DNA of 9,129 nucleotides, from NCBI GenBank assembly GCA_016793585.1, contig JAEUJR010000149.1, forward strand, positions 1 to 9,129, in the 5' to 3' direction. Below, piece by piece: positions 1 through 6,853 of this stretch. The position numbers were made by a program, and so were the translations under genes. Origin of the DNA: Archangium sp. Its GTDB lineage: Bacteria > Myxococcota > Myxococcia > Myxococcales > Myxococcaceae. Numbering within the stretch: the stretch's first letter is position 1; each line of letters opens with the position of its first letter. Under the pieces are notes generated by a model that was not told the DNA's origin, did no database searches, and saw only the letters and a program-made list of their open reading frames with translations.

Positions 1-481
1 GGCCCTCAAGGACAAGCTGCGCGAGTACCGCGACAGCAAGATCCTCGAGTTCGAGATCTACGGGGAGTTCCTCTCGAACGACGACACCAACGTCACCGTC
101 GACAACAACGTGAAGGACAAATACGGAATCCCCGTGGCGGCCATCACCATCAAGCGCCACCCGATGGACTTCGTGATGACGCGGTTCCTCGTCGAGCGTG
201 GTGAAGAGGTGCTCGCGGCGATGAAGCCCGAGAAGCTCGACCGCGTCGGCGTCGCCGGAGAGACCACCATTCTGCAGGGCGGCACCTGCCGCTTCGGCAA
301 GGACGAGGTCTCGAGCGTGCTGAACAAAGACTGCCGCGCCCACTCGGTGAAGAACCTCTACGTCGTCGACGGCAGCTTCATGCCGACGTCGGGCGCCGTG
401 CCCTTCACCCTCACCATCGTCGCCAACTCCTTCCGCGTGGCGCAGGGCCTCGTCGAACGGATGAAGAAGGGCGGCACCTGA
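1..481 (+). CDS. GMC-family oxidoreductase, C-terminal fragment
   Basis: This is the last 159 residues of a gene that begins left of the window; the frame starts at base 2 and ends in TGA at 479-481. The family consists of FAD-dependent oxidoreductases of alcohols, sugars and sterols. The C-terminal GMC signature is visible: GGTCRFG (fragment residues 93-99, matching the usual GTCRMG), then NLYVVDGSFMPT (118-129), then a TLTIVAN segment and a closing amphipathic helix. This is the part that completes the FAD fold and supplies the C-terminal catalytic pair. One oddity: where many family members read N-P-T before TLTI, this one reads V-P-F (Val133), so the usual Asn/His at that place seems absent. 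Substrate cannot be told from this end. The next gene starts 14 bp downstream on the same strand, so cotranscription is likely. Family assignment is fairly secure; exact function is unknown. Confidence 0.85.
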   Translation, partial: ALKDKLREYRDSKILEFEIYGEFLSNDDTNVTVDNNVKDKYGIPVAAITIKRHPMDFVMTRFLVERGEEVLAAMKPEKLDRVGVAGETTILQGGTCRFGKDEVSSVLNKDCRAHSVKNLYVVDGSFMPTSGAVPFTLTIVANSFRVAQGLVERMKKGGT

Positions 482-495
482 GGCAGGGTGTGGCC

Positions 496-1263
496 ATGCG
501 ACGCTTCACTCGACAGCGCGCGGTGACGGCCCTGCTCGCGGGCTCGCTCTCGTTGACGGGCTGCCCGAAAGACGAACCCACGCGGGCGCCGCTTCGCGAA
601 GGAAAGCTGGGCGCCCAGCGGTGCTCGGGGCAGCCGGGCCCGAAGAACACGGTGCTGCCCGTGCTGCAGCGGCCCTTCGACGGGCACTACCCGGTGCTGA
701 ACCTGTTCGATCACGACCTGCCGCTCGTGTCAGACCTGAAGCCGGTTCTCGAAGGCGACAAAGAGCTCACCTACTGCGGCATCGACGCGCTGGGCCTCGC
801 CGAAGGGTTCGCCGGCTACGCCTTCTCGATGCCCGAGGGCACGCCCATTCTCGCGCCGGCCGATGGAGACGTGGTGCGCGCCGGCCCTGCCCCCGCCTTC
901 AACTGCGTGCTCAGCCACCGCATGGTCGACGATCAGCTCGAGGTCGACGTCGAGCACACCACGCTTGGCGGCGTCGGCTTCGTCACCCACTTCGCGCACC
1001 TCGCGAAGCTGACGGTGAAACCCGGAGACAAGGTGGTGGCAGGCCAGCGGCTGGGCGTCGCAGGCAAGACGGGCTGCGCGACGACGAGCGCGCTGTACTT
1101 CGAGGTGCGGCGCATGACCGGCACGAAGAGCGGCCGCCCCACCCCGGTCGACCCCTACGGCTGGGACGGGCCGGGGCCCGACCCCTGGGCCCAGGACGAG
1201 CGTGGCGCGCCCAGTGTCTACCTGTGGAAGCCCACCGAGGCGCCGACGCTCAAGTCGAAGTAG
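496..1263 (+). CDS. Lipoprotein with degenerate M23/LytM domain
   Basis: A 255-residue predicted lipoprotein. ATG at 496 is preferred over the in-frame GTG at 490 because AGGG (485-488) sits 7 bp before it. The signal peptide has a basic start (MRRFTRQR), a hydrophobic core and the lipobox LTGC with Cys23; +2 is Pro, so outer-membrane sorting is expected. Residues about 105-206 follow the M23 (LytM) peptidase fold: MPEGTPILAPADGDVV, then FAHL, then VKPGDKVVAGQRLGVAGKTG, then ALYFEV. Against canonical HxxxD and HxH motifs, the zinc ligands are replaced: Phe105 and Ala109 for His and Asp, and Tyr201 for the second His of HxH; Ala199 replaces the first. Only the His of the AHL motif (His168) remains. 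It is therefore probably not a peptidase but a binding or activator domain, as in EnvC/NlpD-type degenerate LytM proteins (inference). Cys44, Cys94, Cys137 and Cys194 could form disulfides. It follows a GMC oxidoreductase by 14 bp. Confidence 0.85.
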   Translation: MRRFTRQRAVTALLAGSLSLTGCPKDEPTRAPLREGKLGAQRCSGQPGPKNTVLPVLQRPFDGHYPVLNLFDHDLPLVSDLKPVLEGDKELTYCGIDALGLAEGFAGYAFSMPEGTPILAPADGDVVRAGPAPAFNCVLSHRMVDDQLEVDVEHTTLGGVGFVTHFAHLAKLTVKPGDKVVAGQRLGVAGKTGCATTSALYFEVRRMTGTKSGRPTPVDPYGWDGPGPDPWAQDERGAPSVYLWKPTEAPTLKSK

Positions 1264-1279
1264 CTGGCAGACAGACGAA

Positions 1280-1309
1280 GGGCCGAGCCTCTGTGCAGAA
1301 GCCCGGCCC
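1280..1309 (-). terminator. Hairpin between convergent genes, likely terminator
   Basis: Arms 1280-1292 and 1297-1309 enclose a 4-nt loop. Read on the minus strand all 13 positions pair, two of them as G-U wobbles; read on the plus strand those two become A-C mismatches. It lies 24 bp past the stop of the minus-strand ASH lipoprotein and is followed on that strand by a loose T-rich stretch (TTCGTCTGTCT). It also lies 16 bp past the stop of the plus-strand M23-like gene and may serve both. No clean U-tract, hence moderate confidence. Confidence 0.5.
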
Positions 1310-1333
1310 CGCCGTCAGCTCGAAGTCGCCCCG

Positions 1334-2167
1334 TTACTGCTGGGCGCAGGCGCCGTAGGCGCGAATGGCCTGGCTCGACAGATCGAGGCACGCCTTGCCG
1401 CCGCTGCAGCCCGTCGCACCACCGTCACGGCTGCACGCCTGGTAGCAGCGCGACTCGGCCGCCGTGGCACACGCGCCACCGTCGACCCGGCGCTCGCACA
1501 CCGACAGACAGACGTTGCCCTTCGCGCAAGCCGCGGGAGCGTCGCACGTCTCGCCCGTCGCCTTGGTGCCCGTCTCGAACGAGCAGAACGTCGCGCCCGA
1601 CGGGCTCTGGTAGCAGGTGCGCGCGCCACCATCGACCTGGTTGGTGCAGCCCTGGCCGAGCACGTCGCACGCGTAGCAGTTCGAGACGCCACCGTCGGTC
1701 GGCACGCCACAGCCCGAGAGCTGAACCACGAGCTGAGGAATGTTCGTCGCGTTGGTGTCGAGGGTGATGGTGCCGGCGTAGCCGCGCGGCGCGCGGGGCG
1801 CGAACTCGACCTGCAGGAAGACCCGCTGCCCGCCGTTCACCGTCGTCGCGGGAATGTCGCTGCCCACCGCCGCCTCACCCCAGCTCGAGGTCACCTTGAA
1901 CTCGGCCTCTCCCGAGTACGTCACCTTCGAGATGGTGAGGGGCTTGAGGCCACGGTTGGTGATGCTGATGGAGTCGACCGGCTTGGCGCCCAGGAAGGTG
2001 CCCGCGCCGAACTCGGTGCTGAACCCCAACGCCGTGCGGTCGACGCACAGCTCGGCGTCGTTGCCAAAGGTGTCTCCATCGCACACCTTCCTATTCGTGG
2101 GCCCGCAGGCTACGAAACTGCCAGTGACGGCACCGACGATGGTTGCGACTAGAATCGAGCGCTTCAT
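1334..2167 (-). CDS. Lipoprotein with ASH-like domain and cysteine-rich tail
   Basis: A 277-residue predicted lipoprotein of unknown function. The frame is open 96 bp further upstream, but ATG at 2167 is chosen because a good signal peptide starts there (MKRSILVATIVGAVTGSFVAC, Cys21) and AGGA lies 6 bp before it. Residues about 42-154 look like an ASH/choice-of-anchor-D beta-sandwich: a fixed-up LGF start, ITNRGLKPLTISKV, then VFLQVEFAPRAPRGYAGTITLDTN and a closing LSGCGV. This fold is known in surface and cilia-associated proteins as a binding module. Residues 155-277 hold 15 cysteines spaced 3-14 apart with four DGG linkers (158, 179, 229, 248), which suggests a small disulfide-stabilised extracellular domain. 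It is convergent with the M23-like gene and divergent from the 176-residue lipoprotein, with which it shares its start-codon site. A role in surface binding is inference. Confidence 0.85.
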   Translation of the reverse strand: MKRSILVATIVGAVTGSFVACGPTNRKVCDGDTFGNDAELCVDRTALGFSTEFGAGTFLGAKPVDSISITNRGLKPLTISKVTYSGEAEFKVTSSWGEAAVGSDIPATTVNGGQRVFLQVEFAPRAPRGYAGTITLDTNATNIPQLVVQLSGCGVPTDGGVSNCYACDVLGQGCTNQVDGGARTCYQSPSGATFCSFETGTKATGETCDAPAACAKGNVCLSVCERRVDGGACATAAESRCYQACSRDGGATGCSGGKACLDLSSQAIRAYGACAQQ

Positions 2168-2168
2168 G
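2165..2168. promoter_or_regulatory. Shared CATG: overlapping divergent start codons
   Basis: The palindrome CATG supplies the ATG of the minus-strand ASH lipoprotein (2167-2165) and the ATG of the plus-strand small lipoprotein (2166-2168). With these starts each gene's promoter and ribosome-binding site must lie within the other's coding sequence. The minus-strand site has a good AGGA upstream; the plus-strand ATG does not, and an in-frame GTG at 2196 is an alternative start that would leave a 28-bp gap. Confidence 0.5.
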
Positions 2169-2696
2169 AATCGTCCTCGTTCGAACAAGAGAAGTGTGCA
2201 GGTTCTACTGCAACGGGTGGGGGCCGTCGCTTTTCTGACGGCCATGACAGGCTGCGGGAGCATCAGAGATCAGTTCGTCGGCACCCGCGTGCAGGATCAC
2301 TGCGACGGCGAGTGGCCGGTGTGTCGCACGACGGTGGGCTGCATCGTCGGCGATCGGAGCTACGTCGAAGGCCGCTTCCCTGGAGCGAACAAGCTCTCGG
2401 TGCAGCTCTTCGAGCCCTCCACCGTCACGCTCTCGTTCTTTCTGACCGAGATCGCCGGCACCGGAGAAGAGACGCGCATCAACTTCTACGAGACCGAGTG
2501 CTCGAGCCGCGTGCGCCGCGTGTTGTCGGGCCGTTCGCTCATCGGTGAGGCCGAGACGAAGGGCTGGACCAGCCGCGAGGCCGACCTCTCGGACGTCGGC
2601 GACCACCTCATCGAGTTCGAGTCCGACGCGCGCGCGAAGTACCTCGTGAAGGTCGACGTCGTGCCGCTCCGCCTGAAGATGGCGGAGGGCAACTGA
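2166..2696 (+). CDS. Small predicted lipoprotein, unknown function
   Basis: A 176-residue protein if it starts at ATG 2166; GTG 2196 would give 166. From ATG 2166 the n-region is strongly basic (MNRPRSNKR), followed by VQVLLQRVGAVAFLTAM and a lipobox-like MTGC with Cys30 (Met at -3 is slightly unusual). The ATG lacks a clear Shine-Dalgarno, so the start is uncertain. The mature part has a short Cys-containing N-terminus (Cys46, 53, 59), then from about residue 68 alternating hydrophobic strands (KLSVQLFEPSTVTLSFFLTEI, then RINFYETEC, HLIEFES, YLVKVDVVPLRL), which reads as a single all-beta domain. I do not recognise the family. It ends 29 bp before the stop of the convergent 753-residue lipoprotein. 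The opposite frame here is arginine-rich and unlike a real protein, which supports this strand. Confidence 0.75.
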   Translation: MNRPRSNKRSVQVLLQRVGAVAFLTAMTGCGSIRDQFVGTRVQDHCDGEWPVCRTTVGCIVGDRSYVEGRFPGANKLSVQLFEPSTVTLSFFLTEIAGTGEETRINFYETECSSRVRRVLSGRSLIGEAETKGWTSREADLSDVGDHLIEFESDARAKYLVKVDVVPLRLKMAEGN

Positions 2697-2725
2697 CGAA
2701 GCGATGGTGACGGGCTGCACGTTGG

Positions 2726-4987
2726 TCATTGACCCAGCTTGAAGCCGCAGCCGCCCACGCCGCCGTCGGTCGAGGCGCCTGGACATGACGTCATGCCCGG
2801 CCCACCGTCGGCGTTCGGGTAGCTGGTCGGGTACGCGCCGATCGACTGGCGAATCGTGTACGGAATCGGGTCGTTCGACGTGCGGTCGACGGCGAGCACG
2901 CTCATCAACACCGTGCCCGAAGATACCACGCTGCTCTGGAAGCAGAAGCACGCGACCGGCTCGACCCGCACGGTGGTCTGGCCGCCGGTGCGCGTCGCGG
3001 TGAACTGAATGCGCGTGTTCGCGAGCGACGTGGGCGGCAGGTACCACGGCGAGAAGGCGTCGTAGGTCGGGGCGAGAATGCCGAAGCGCCCCGTACAGCC
3101 GCCGTCGGCCTGCGTCTGCTGACAGAAGGTCATCTCGAAGGCGAGCTCTGCGGGGGGCGACCCCGAGTCGACGGAGCCGAACGTCCAGTCGAGGGCCCAC
3201 GACTGGTCGCCGGCCCCGACGTTGGGGAACCTGAGTCTGAAGCGATCGACGTCGGTCTCGGTCGCGTCGTAGTCGTTGGGGCCGCGCACGCCAGGGCCCA
3301 TGTTCAGGTCGTCGAACTGAATGGTCTTGCCGTAGCCGAACGAGATGAGGCCCGACGTAGCCGACTGCGTGCCGCTCAGGTTGATGTCCGTCACGTCGGC
3401 GCGCCGCTCGTCGACGTCGTCTTCGAGGGTGACCCGAATCGACCAGTCGCGATCGTCGGCCCACTTCAGGCGGCCGCGGCCCGTGTCGCCGTACGCGAAG
3501 ATCAGCGACGTCACATTGGTCGGCACCGGAATGGCTCCGACGAAGTTCTTCTGCGACGCGAGCTGAGCGATCTGGTGCTCCTCGTTCCGCTCCGAGAGCA
3601 CGCAGTGCGGCGGGTCGATGCCCGGAGAACGGCAGACGCCGGTGACCAGCTGACCCGGGCTGCTCGAGGGGTCGTTGAAGCTGCGTGGGCACACCGAGGC
3701 GTTGCTGACGCAGGCGTTCTGGCGGTCCTGCACGGTGGCGCCGGTGGTGATCTCCTGCACGAGGCGAATCTGCCTCGTGGGAATGAGCGAGAGCGGGGGG
3801 AAGCGGCCGGTGCCCGTCGAAGGGAGCAGCTCGTAGCGCAGCGTCGCGGGCTGCGTGCGCGCCGGCAGGTTCAACCGGAAGTACTCGGTGTCGGGAATGT
3901 ACGAGATGCGACCGGTGATGGTGGTGGGCGTGTTCAGCGCGAGGGTGGTTGCCCGGGCCGTCGCCGCCGAGTCGTTGCCCGTCGTGCCTTCGCTCATGTC
4001 GAGGTCGGGCATCACGCGCACGTCGACGTCGTATTTCAGACGCAGGTCGCCAGGCGCCGGCGTCATCTGCTGAGCCGTCTTGTAGCCGTAGACCTCGAGC
4101 GTGTACGTGCCGTCGCCCGCCGTCAGCCGCGCCGTCGAGAGATCGACCTGCAGAAACTGGTTGTCCATCACGCCTTCGGCGACCGGCCGCCCCATCGGGT
4201 CCTTGAGCGTGTAGGCCATGCGGTACGCGAGCGGCGGCATGAGGTTCATCATCGTGCTCGAGATGCGCACGTAGATGATCTGGCGCGCACCGGTGACGGG
4301 GAACGAGAAGACGTCTTTGTCGTCGGCCGTCGCGAGGTAGCCCGTGCCCGTGCCCTGTTGAATGCCGCCCGAGGCCGACAACGTGATGGGCGTCGGCGTG
4401 GTGTCGTTCGGCTCGTTCGTGTCGGGGTTGTCGATGACGCAGACGTTGAGCTTGTACGTGTTGCGGTTGTCGACGCGCGGCACGACGACGCCACCGATGT
4501 CGCTGACGCGCAGCACGAGCTGGGCGTTCGACTCCGAGAAGGGCTGGGTGATCTCGACGTTCTTCGGCGCCGCCGCGCCCATGCGTTGATCGTTGCCAGA
4601 GGCGATCGCCGCCACTCCGCCGTCGGGCTGATCGCGCAGCACGTTCACGCTGAAGTTCACCGCCGTCTGCGGAACGCCGCCGTAGCCGGCCTTGAGGGTG
4701 AGCAGGCTGCGCGCGGTGAGGTTGCCCGGCAGGGTGACGCTGTAGAAGTCGACGTCGGCGCCGCCGTCAGCCAGCGTCGAGATGTACGCCTCGCGGTCCT
4801 GGCAGAGGGTGAGGGTACAGGGCGCCGTCTTCGCCTCGTCGACGCTGTTGCACGAGTCGGGCGGCAGCGTGCCGGCGTCGCAGGTCTCTTCATCGCCCTC
4901 GACGCACAACACCATCGGCGGAGAGCACGAGACGAACGCCGCCAATCCTCCAAGCACCACGGCCACCCGCGTCAGTTTCTGCATCAT
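2726..4987 (-). CDS. Large lipoprotein with PPC-like beta-sandwich modules
   Basis: A 753-residue protein. The start is one of two adjacent ATGs (4987 or 4984); the frame stays open to a TTG at 5044, but the signal peptide begins here: MMQKLTRVAVVLGGLAAFVSC, lipobox FVSC, Cys21. The mature protein reads as four similar beta-rich modules. Module 1 spans about 48-185, with DVDFYSVTL. Module 2 spans about 190-328, with NEPND near its start, DDKDVFSFPV, and DGTYTLEVYGY near its end. Module 3 spans about 333-525, with DTEYFRLNL and a Cys-containing insert at 426-462. Module 4 spans about 526-700, with DVDRFRLRF. The NEPND plus DxDxFxF pattern is that of PPC (bacterial pre-peptidase C-terminal) domains, which are secreted beta-sandwiches. 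No protease catalytic domain is present, so a structural or ligand-binding role is likely. It is probably the third gene of the operon, 57 bp after the second VWA gene. Domain assignment is by eye for modules 1, 3 and 4; module 2 is the clearest. Confidence 0.8.
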   Translation of the reverse strand: MMQKLTRVAVVLGGLAAFVSCSPPMVLCVEGDEETCDAGTLPPDSCNSVDEAKTAPCTLTLCQDREAYISTLADGGADVDFYSVTLPGNLTARSLLTLKAGYGGVPQTAVNFSVNVLRDQPDGGVAAIASGNDQRMGAAAPKNVEITQPFSESNAQLVLRVSDIGGVVVPRVDNRNTYKLNVCVIDNPDTNEPNDTTPTPITLSASGGIQQGTGTGYLATADDKDVFSFPVTGARQIIYVRISSTMMNLMPPLAYRMAYTLKDPMGRPVAEGVMDNQFLQVDLSTARLTAGDGTYTLEVYGYKTAQQMTPAPGDLRLKYDVDVRVMPDLDMSEGTTGNDSAATARATTLALNTPTTITGRISYIPDTEYFRLNLPARTQPATLRYELLPSTGTGRFPPLSLIPTRQIRLVQEITTGATVQDRQNACVSNASVCPRSFNDPSSSPGQLVTGVCRSPGIDPPHCVLSERNEEHQIAQLASQKNFVGAIPVPTNVTSLIFAYGDTGRGRLKWADDRDWSIRVTLEDDVDERRADVTDINLSGTQSATSGLISFGYGKTIQFDDLNMGPGVRGPNDYDATETDVDRFRLRFPNVGAGDQSWALDWTFGSVDSGSPPAELAFEMTFCQQTQADGGCTGRFGILAPTYDAFSPWYLPPTSLANTRIQFTATRTGGQTTVRVEPVACFCFQSSVVSSGTVLMSVLAVDRTSNDPIPYTIRQSIGAYPTSYPNADGGPGMTSCPGASTDGGVGGCGFKLGQ

Positions 4988-5013
4988 GTCGAGCTCGAAG
5001 AGAGGGTTCAGAG

Positions 5014-5032
5014 CGGAGGACGGCCGCCTCCG
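5014..5032 (-). terminator. Weak intergenic hairpin within operon
   Basis: A perfect 6-bp stem (5014-5019 with 5027-5032) and 7-nt loop lie in the 57-bp gap between the second VWA gene and the PPC-like lipoprotein gene. No U-tract follows on the minus strand. It could attenuate or mark mRNA processing between the two genes, or be chance in GC-rich DNA. Confidence 0.25.
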
Positions 5033-5044
5033 ACGTTCAAACAA

Positions 5045-6853
5045 TCACGGTGCCGGAATTCCGCTTGGAAGCGGTGGGCAGCCTGCCACGAAATCGCTGT
5101 CTTTCACCCGAATGATTCCGTCGGGCGGAGAACGAATGCCTCCGACCGGGAACCGGGTGGTCGTGTGACGGAAGGTGCGCTGGAGCGCGCGCCCGCTGGG
5201 GTCGTCGCCAGGCCGCATCGAGACGCTCACGAAGATGTCGTTGTAGCCAGCGCCGCGGCGCACGTCGCCGGGGCCTGCGTCACGCGTGTCGGGCAGCGTG
5301 TTCGCGAGCAGAATGTTGTCGACCCTCAGGTCCCAGCACTGGCGGCCCTGATCGTCGAGCGCGCCCTGCTTCTTCACCTCGTAGCGGTAGCCATTCACCG
5401 ACAGCTTCTGCGCGTCGACGGCGTGCGGGTCGGTGTGCAGCTGCAGCTCGGTCGCATTCACGAGGCCGTCGTTGTCGGGGTCTTCGTCGAGGTCTTTCGA
5501 CGCGGGCTGCGTCGTCAGCTTGAACTCGATCGAGTCGGGAACACCGTCGTCGTCGCTGTCGACGCGGCGCGCGTTGGTGCCGATGAGCTGCTCGTCGCAG
5601 TCGAGCAGACCGTCGCAGTCACTGTCGACGCCGCGCAGCTCGGGCGGGCAGCCCTGATCGGAGCCGCCGCCGTCAGGCAGCCTGCCGATGGGGTTGAACA
5701 TGCCGCCGCGCGCGTTGAAGTACACCTCGATGCCGTCAGAGAAGCCGTCGAAGTCACTGTCGACGACCCACGGCTCGGTGCGGGCGCGCAGCTCGTCTTC
5801 GTCGAGCAGACCGTCACTGTCGGTGTCGGCGAGCGTGAGCGGGCTGCCGGCTGGTGCCGAGAAGTTCGAGACCACCACGCGATCGAACACGAACGTGCGG
5901 CGCACCTGACCGAACTGGAAGTTGAGGAAGTTGATCGGCTCGCCGTTGCGGAAGTCGCGGAAGTTGCCTCCGCCCAGGGTCGACATTCGGTTCAGCCGCT
6001 CGGCGTTCTGGCTGATGATGATGAGCGGACACGCGCCGGGCGGCAGGTTGGGAATCTCGCAGTTCGAGCCAGCCGGCGGCGGAGGCACCGCGCCACCGTC
6101 GAGATCGCACACCGACGAGTTGATGGGCTGCGTGGGGTTGAACACGTGCACCGTGTTCACCTTCACGTCGTCGGCGAGATCCTTCAGCTGGCGAATGCGC
6201 CGAACCACGTTGCTGCCACCCGTGTCGCAGAGCAGCTCGTCGTCCTGGTTGTTGGTGGGCTGACCGTCGGAGAGGAAGATGACGGAGTACCGGGCCCGCG
6301 TCTCTTCGCCGCGCCGCATGAGGCGGGTGTTCGCGATGTCACGGTTGATGATGGCGTAGATGTCAGAGAGGGGCTTCACGAAGTCGGTCGAGTCGCGGTT
6401 CGCCATGTTGCCCGGCGCGCTGAAGTTCAGCACCCGCTGTCGAAGAATGTCGCGGTCGCCCTGATCGAAGTCGAGCACCGACTCGAAGTTCTGGAGGCCG
6501 TTCTTCGAGAGGAACGCCGTCGTGCTGCCCGCGAAGAGCATCACCAGAATCGAGACCTCACGCTCCTGCGGCAGGTTGTCGAGCAGGTCGACGACCGCCT
6601 TCGCGCGAGTGCCATCGGGGTCGGTGACGGCCATCGATTGCGAGGCGTCCATCGCCACGAGGATCTTGATGGGCCTGACGACCTGATCGCTGCCAGGCGT
6701 GCAGAACTCCCCCTGAAGGCTGACCGAACGATCTGCGGGGATCTCGCGCTCGCGCCGCTCGTCGTAGAGGTACGTGTCGGAGCAGGCAGCCAGCAGCAAC
6801 CCCACCACGAAGGCGGTGACGGCTGCGAGCTTGACTGTTTTCGTCATGGTCAT
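5045..6853 (-). CDS. VWA-domain lipoprotein with DxDxDG calcium-loop repeats (copy 2)
   Basis: A 602-residue protein. Start ATG 6853 is preferred over ATG 6847; it forms an ATGA overlap with the stop of the upstream paralogue, implying translational coupling. The lipobox is LAAC (Cys24, +2 Ser). A VWA domain spans roughly 58-330 with a complete MIDAS metal site: Asp69-x-Ser71-x-Ser73, Thr156 and Asp196 (in FLSDGQP). VWA domains bind protein ligands through a metal ion. Five calcium-loop repeats of thrombospondin type-3 style follow at 343, 365, 410, 432 and 456 (for example DSDCDGLLDCDE), forming a probable Ca-stiffened stalk. A C-terminal module (about 485-602), shared with the upstream paralogue, has NGYRYEVK, CWDLRVDNILL and a final Cys. 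Adjacent Cys pairs inside the repeats (412, 419) are unusual. Likely outer-membrane or surface adhesin or scaffold; partner and ligand are unknown. Confidence 0.9.
   Translation of the reverse strand: MTMTKTVKLAAVTAFVVGLLLAACSDTYLYDERREREIPADRSVSLQGEFCTPGSDQVVRPIKILVAMDASQSMAVTDPDGTRAKAVVDLLDNLPQEREVSILVMLFAGSTTAFLSKNGLQNFESVLDFDQGDRDILRQRVLNFSAPGNMANRDSTDFVKPLSDIYAIINRDIANTRLMRRGEETRARYSVIFLSDGQPTNNQDDELLCDTGGSNVVRRIRQLKDLADDVKVNTVHVFNPTQPINSSVCDLDGGAVPPPPAGSNCEIPNLPPGACPLIIISQNAERLNRMSTLGGGNFRDFRNGEPINFLNFQFGQVRRTFVFDRVVVSNFSAPAGSPLTLADTDSDGLLDEDELRARTEPWVVDSDFDGFSDGIEVYFNARGGMFNPIGRLPDGGGSDQGCPPELRGVDSDCDGLLDCDEQLIGTNARRVDSDDDGVPDSIEFKLTTQPASKDLDEDPDNDGLVNATELQLHTDPHAVDAQKLSVNGYRYEVKKQGALDDQGRQCWDLRVDNILLANTLPDTRDAGPGDVRRGAGYNDIFVSVSMRPGDDPSGRALQRTFRHTTTRFPVGGIRSPPDGIIRVKDSDFVAGCPPLPSGIPAP
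5447..5827 (-). repeat. Five DxDxDG calcium-loop repeats in the second VWA lipoprotein
   Basis: Coding repeats at residues 343, 365, 410, 432 and 456 of the 602-residue protein, each DxDxDGxxD/N followed by an acidic residue. At DNA level the repeats share short exact words: a 15-mer at 5600-5614 and again at 5801-5815, and a GTCACTGTCGAC dodecamer at 5618-5629 and 5753-5764. The dodecamer also occurs at 7657-7668 in the paralogous gene. Confidence 0.8.

Noticed and set aside
621..1358. A 245-codon plus-strand frame within the M23-like gene
   Set aside because: Almost entirely Arg, Ala and Gly; frame-shifted shadow of the M23-like coding sequence.
1202..2152. A 316-codon plus-strand frame opposite the ASH lipoprotein
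   Set aside because: Arg/Ala-rich shadow; the minus-strand protein has a signal peptide, an ASH-like domain and ordered cysteines.
2205..3692. A 495-codon minus-strand frame overlapping the small lipoprotein and the PPC-like gene
   Set aside because: Extremely Arg-rich with no recognisable features and incompatible with two better supported genes.
4988..5044. Upstream TTG start extending the PPC-like lipoprotein by 19 residues
   Set aside because: The added residues are basic and polar and would bury the signal peptide; the ATG pair at 4987/4984 gives a standard lipoprotein start.
5447..5827. Short repeated DNA words suggesting a CRISPR or tandem array
   Set aside because: They are codon-level echoes of the calcium-loop motif inside a continuous reading frame, with irregular spacing and no uniform repeat unit.
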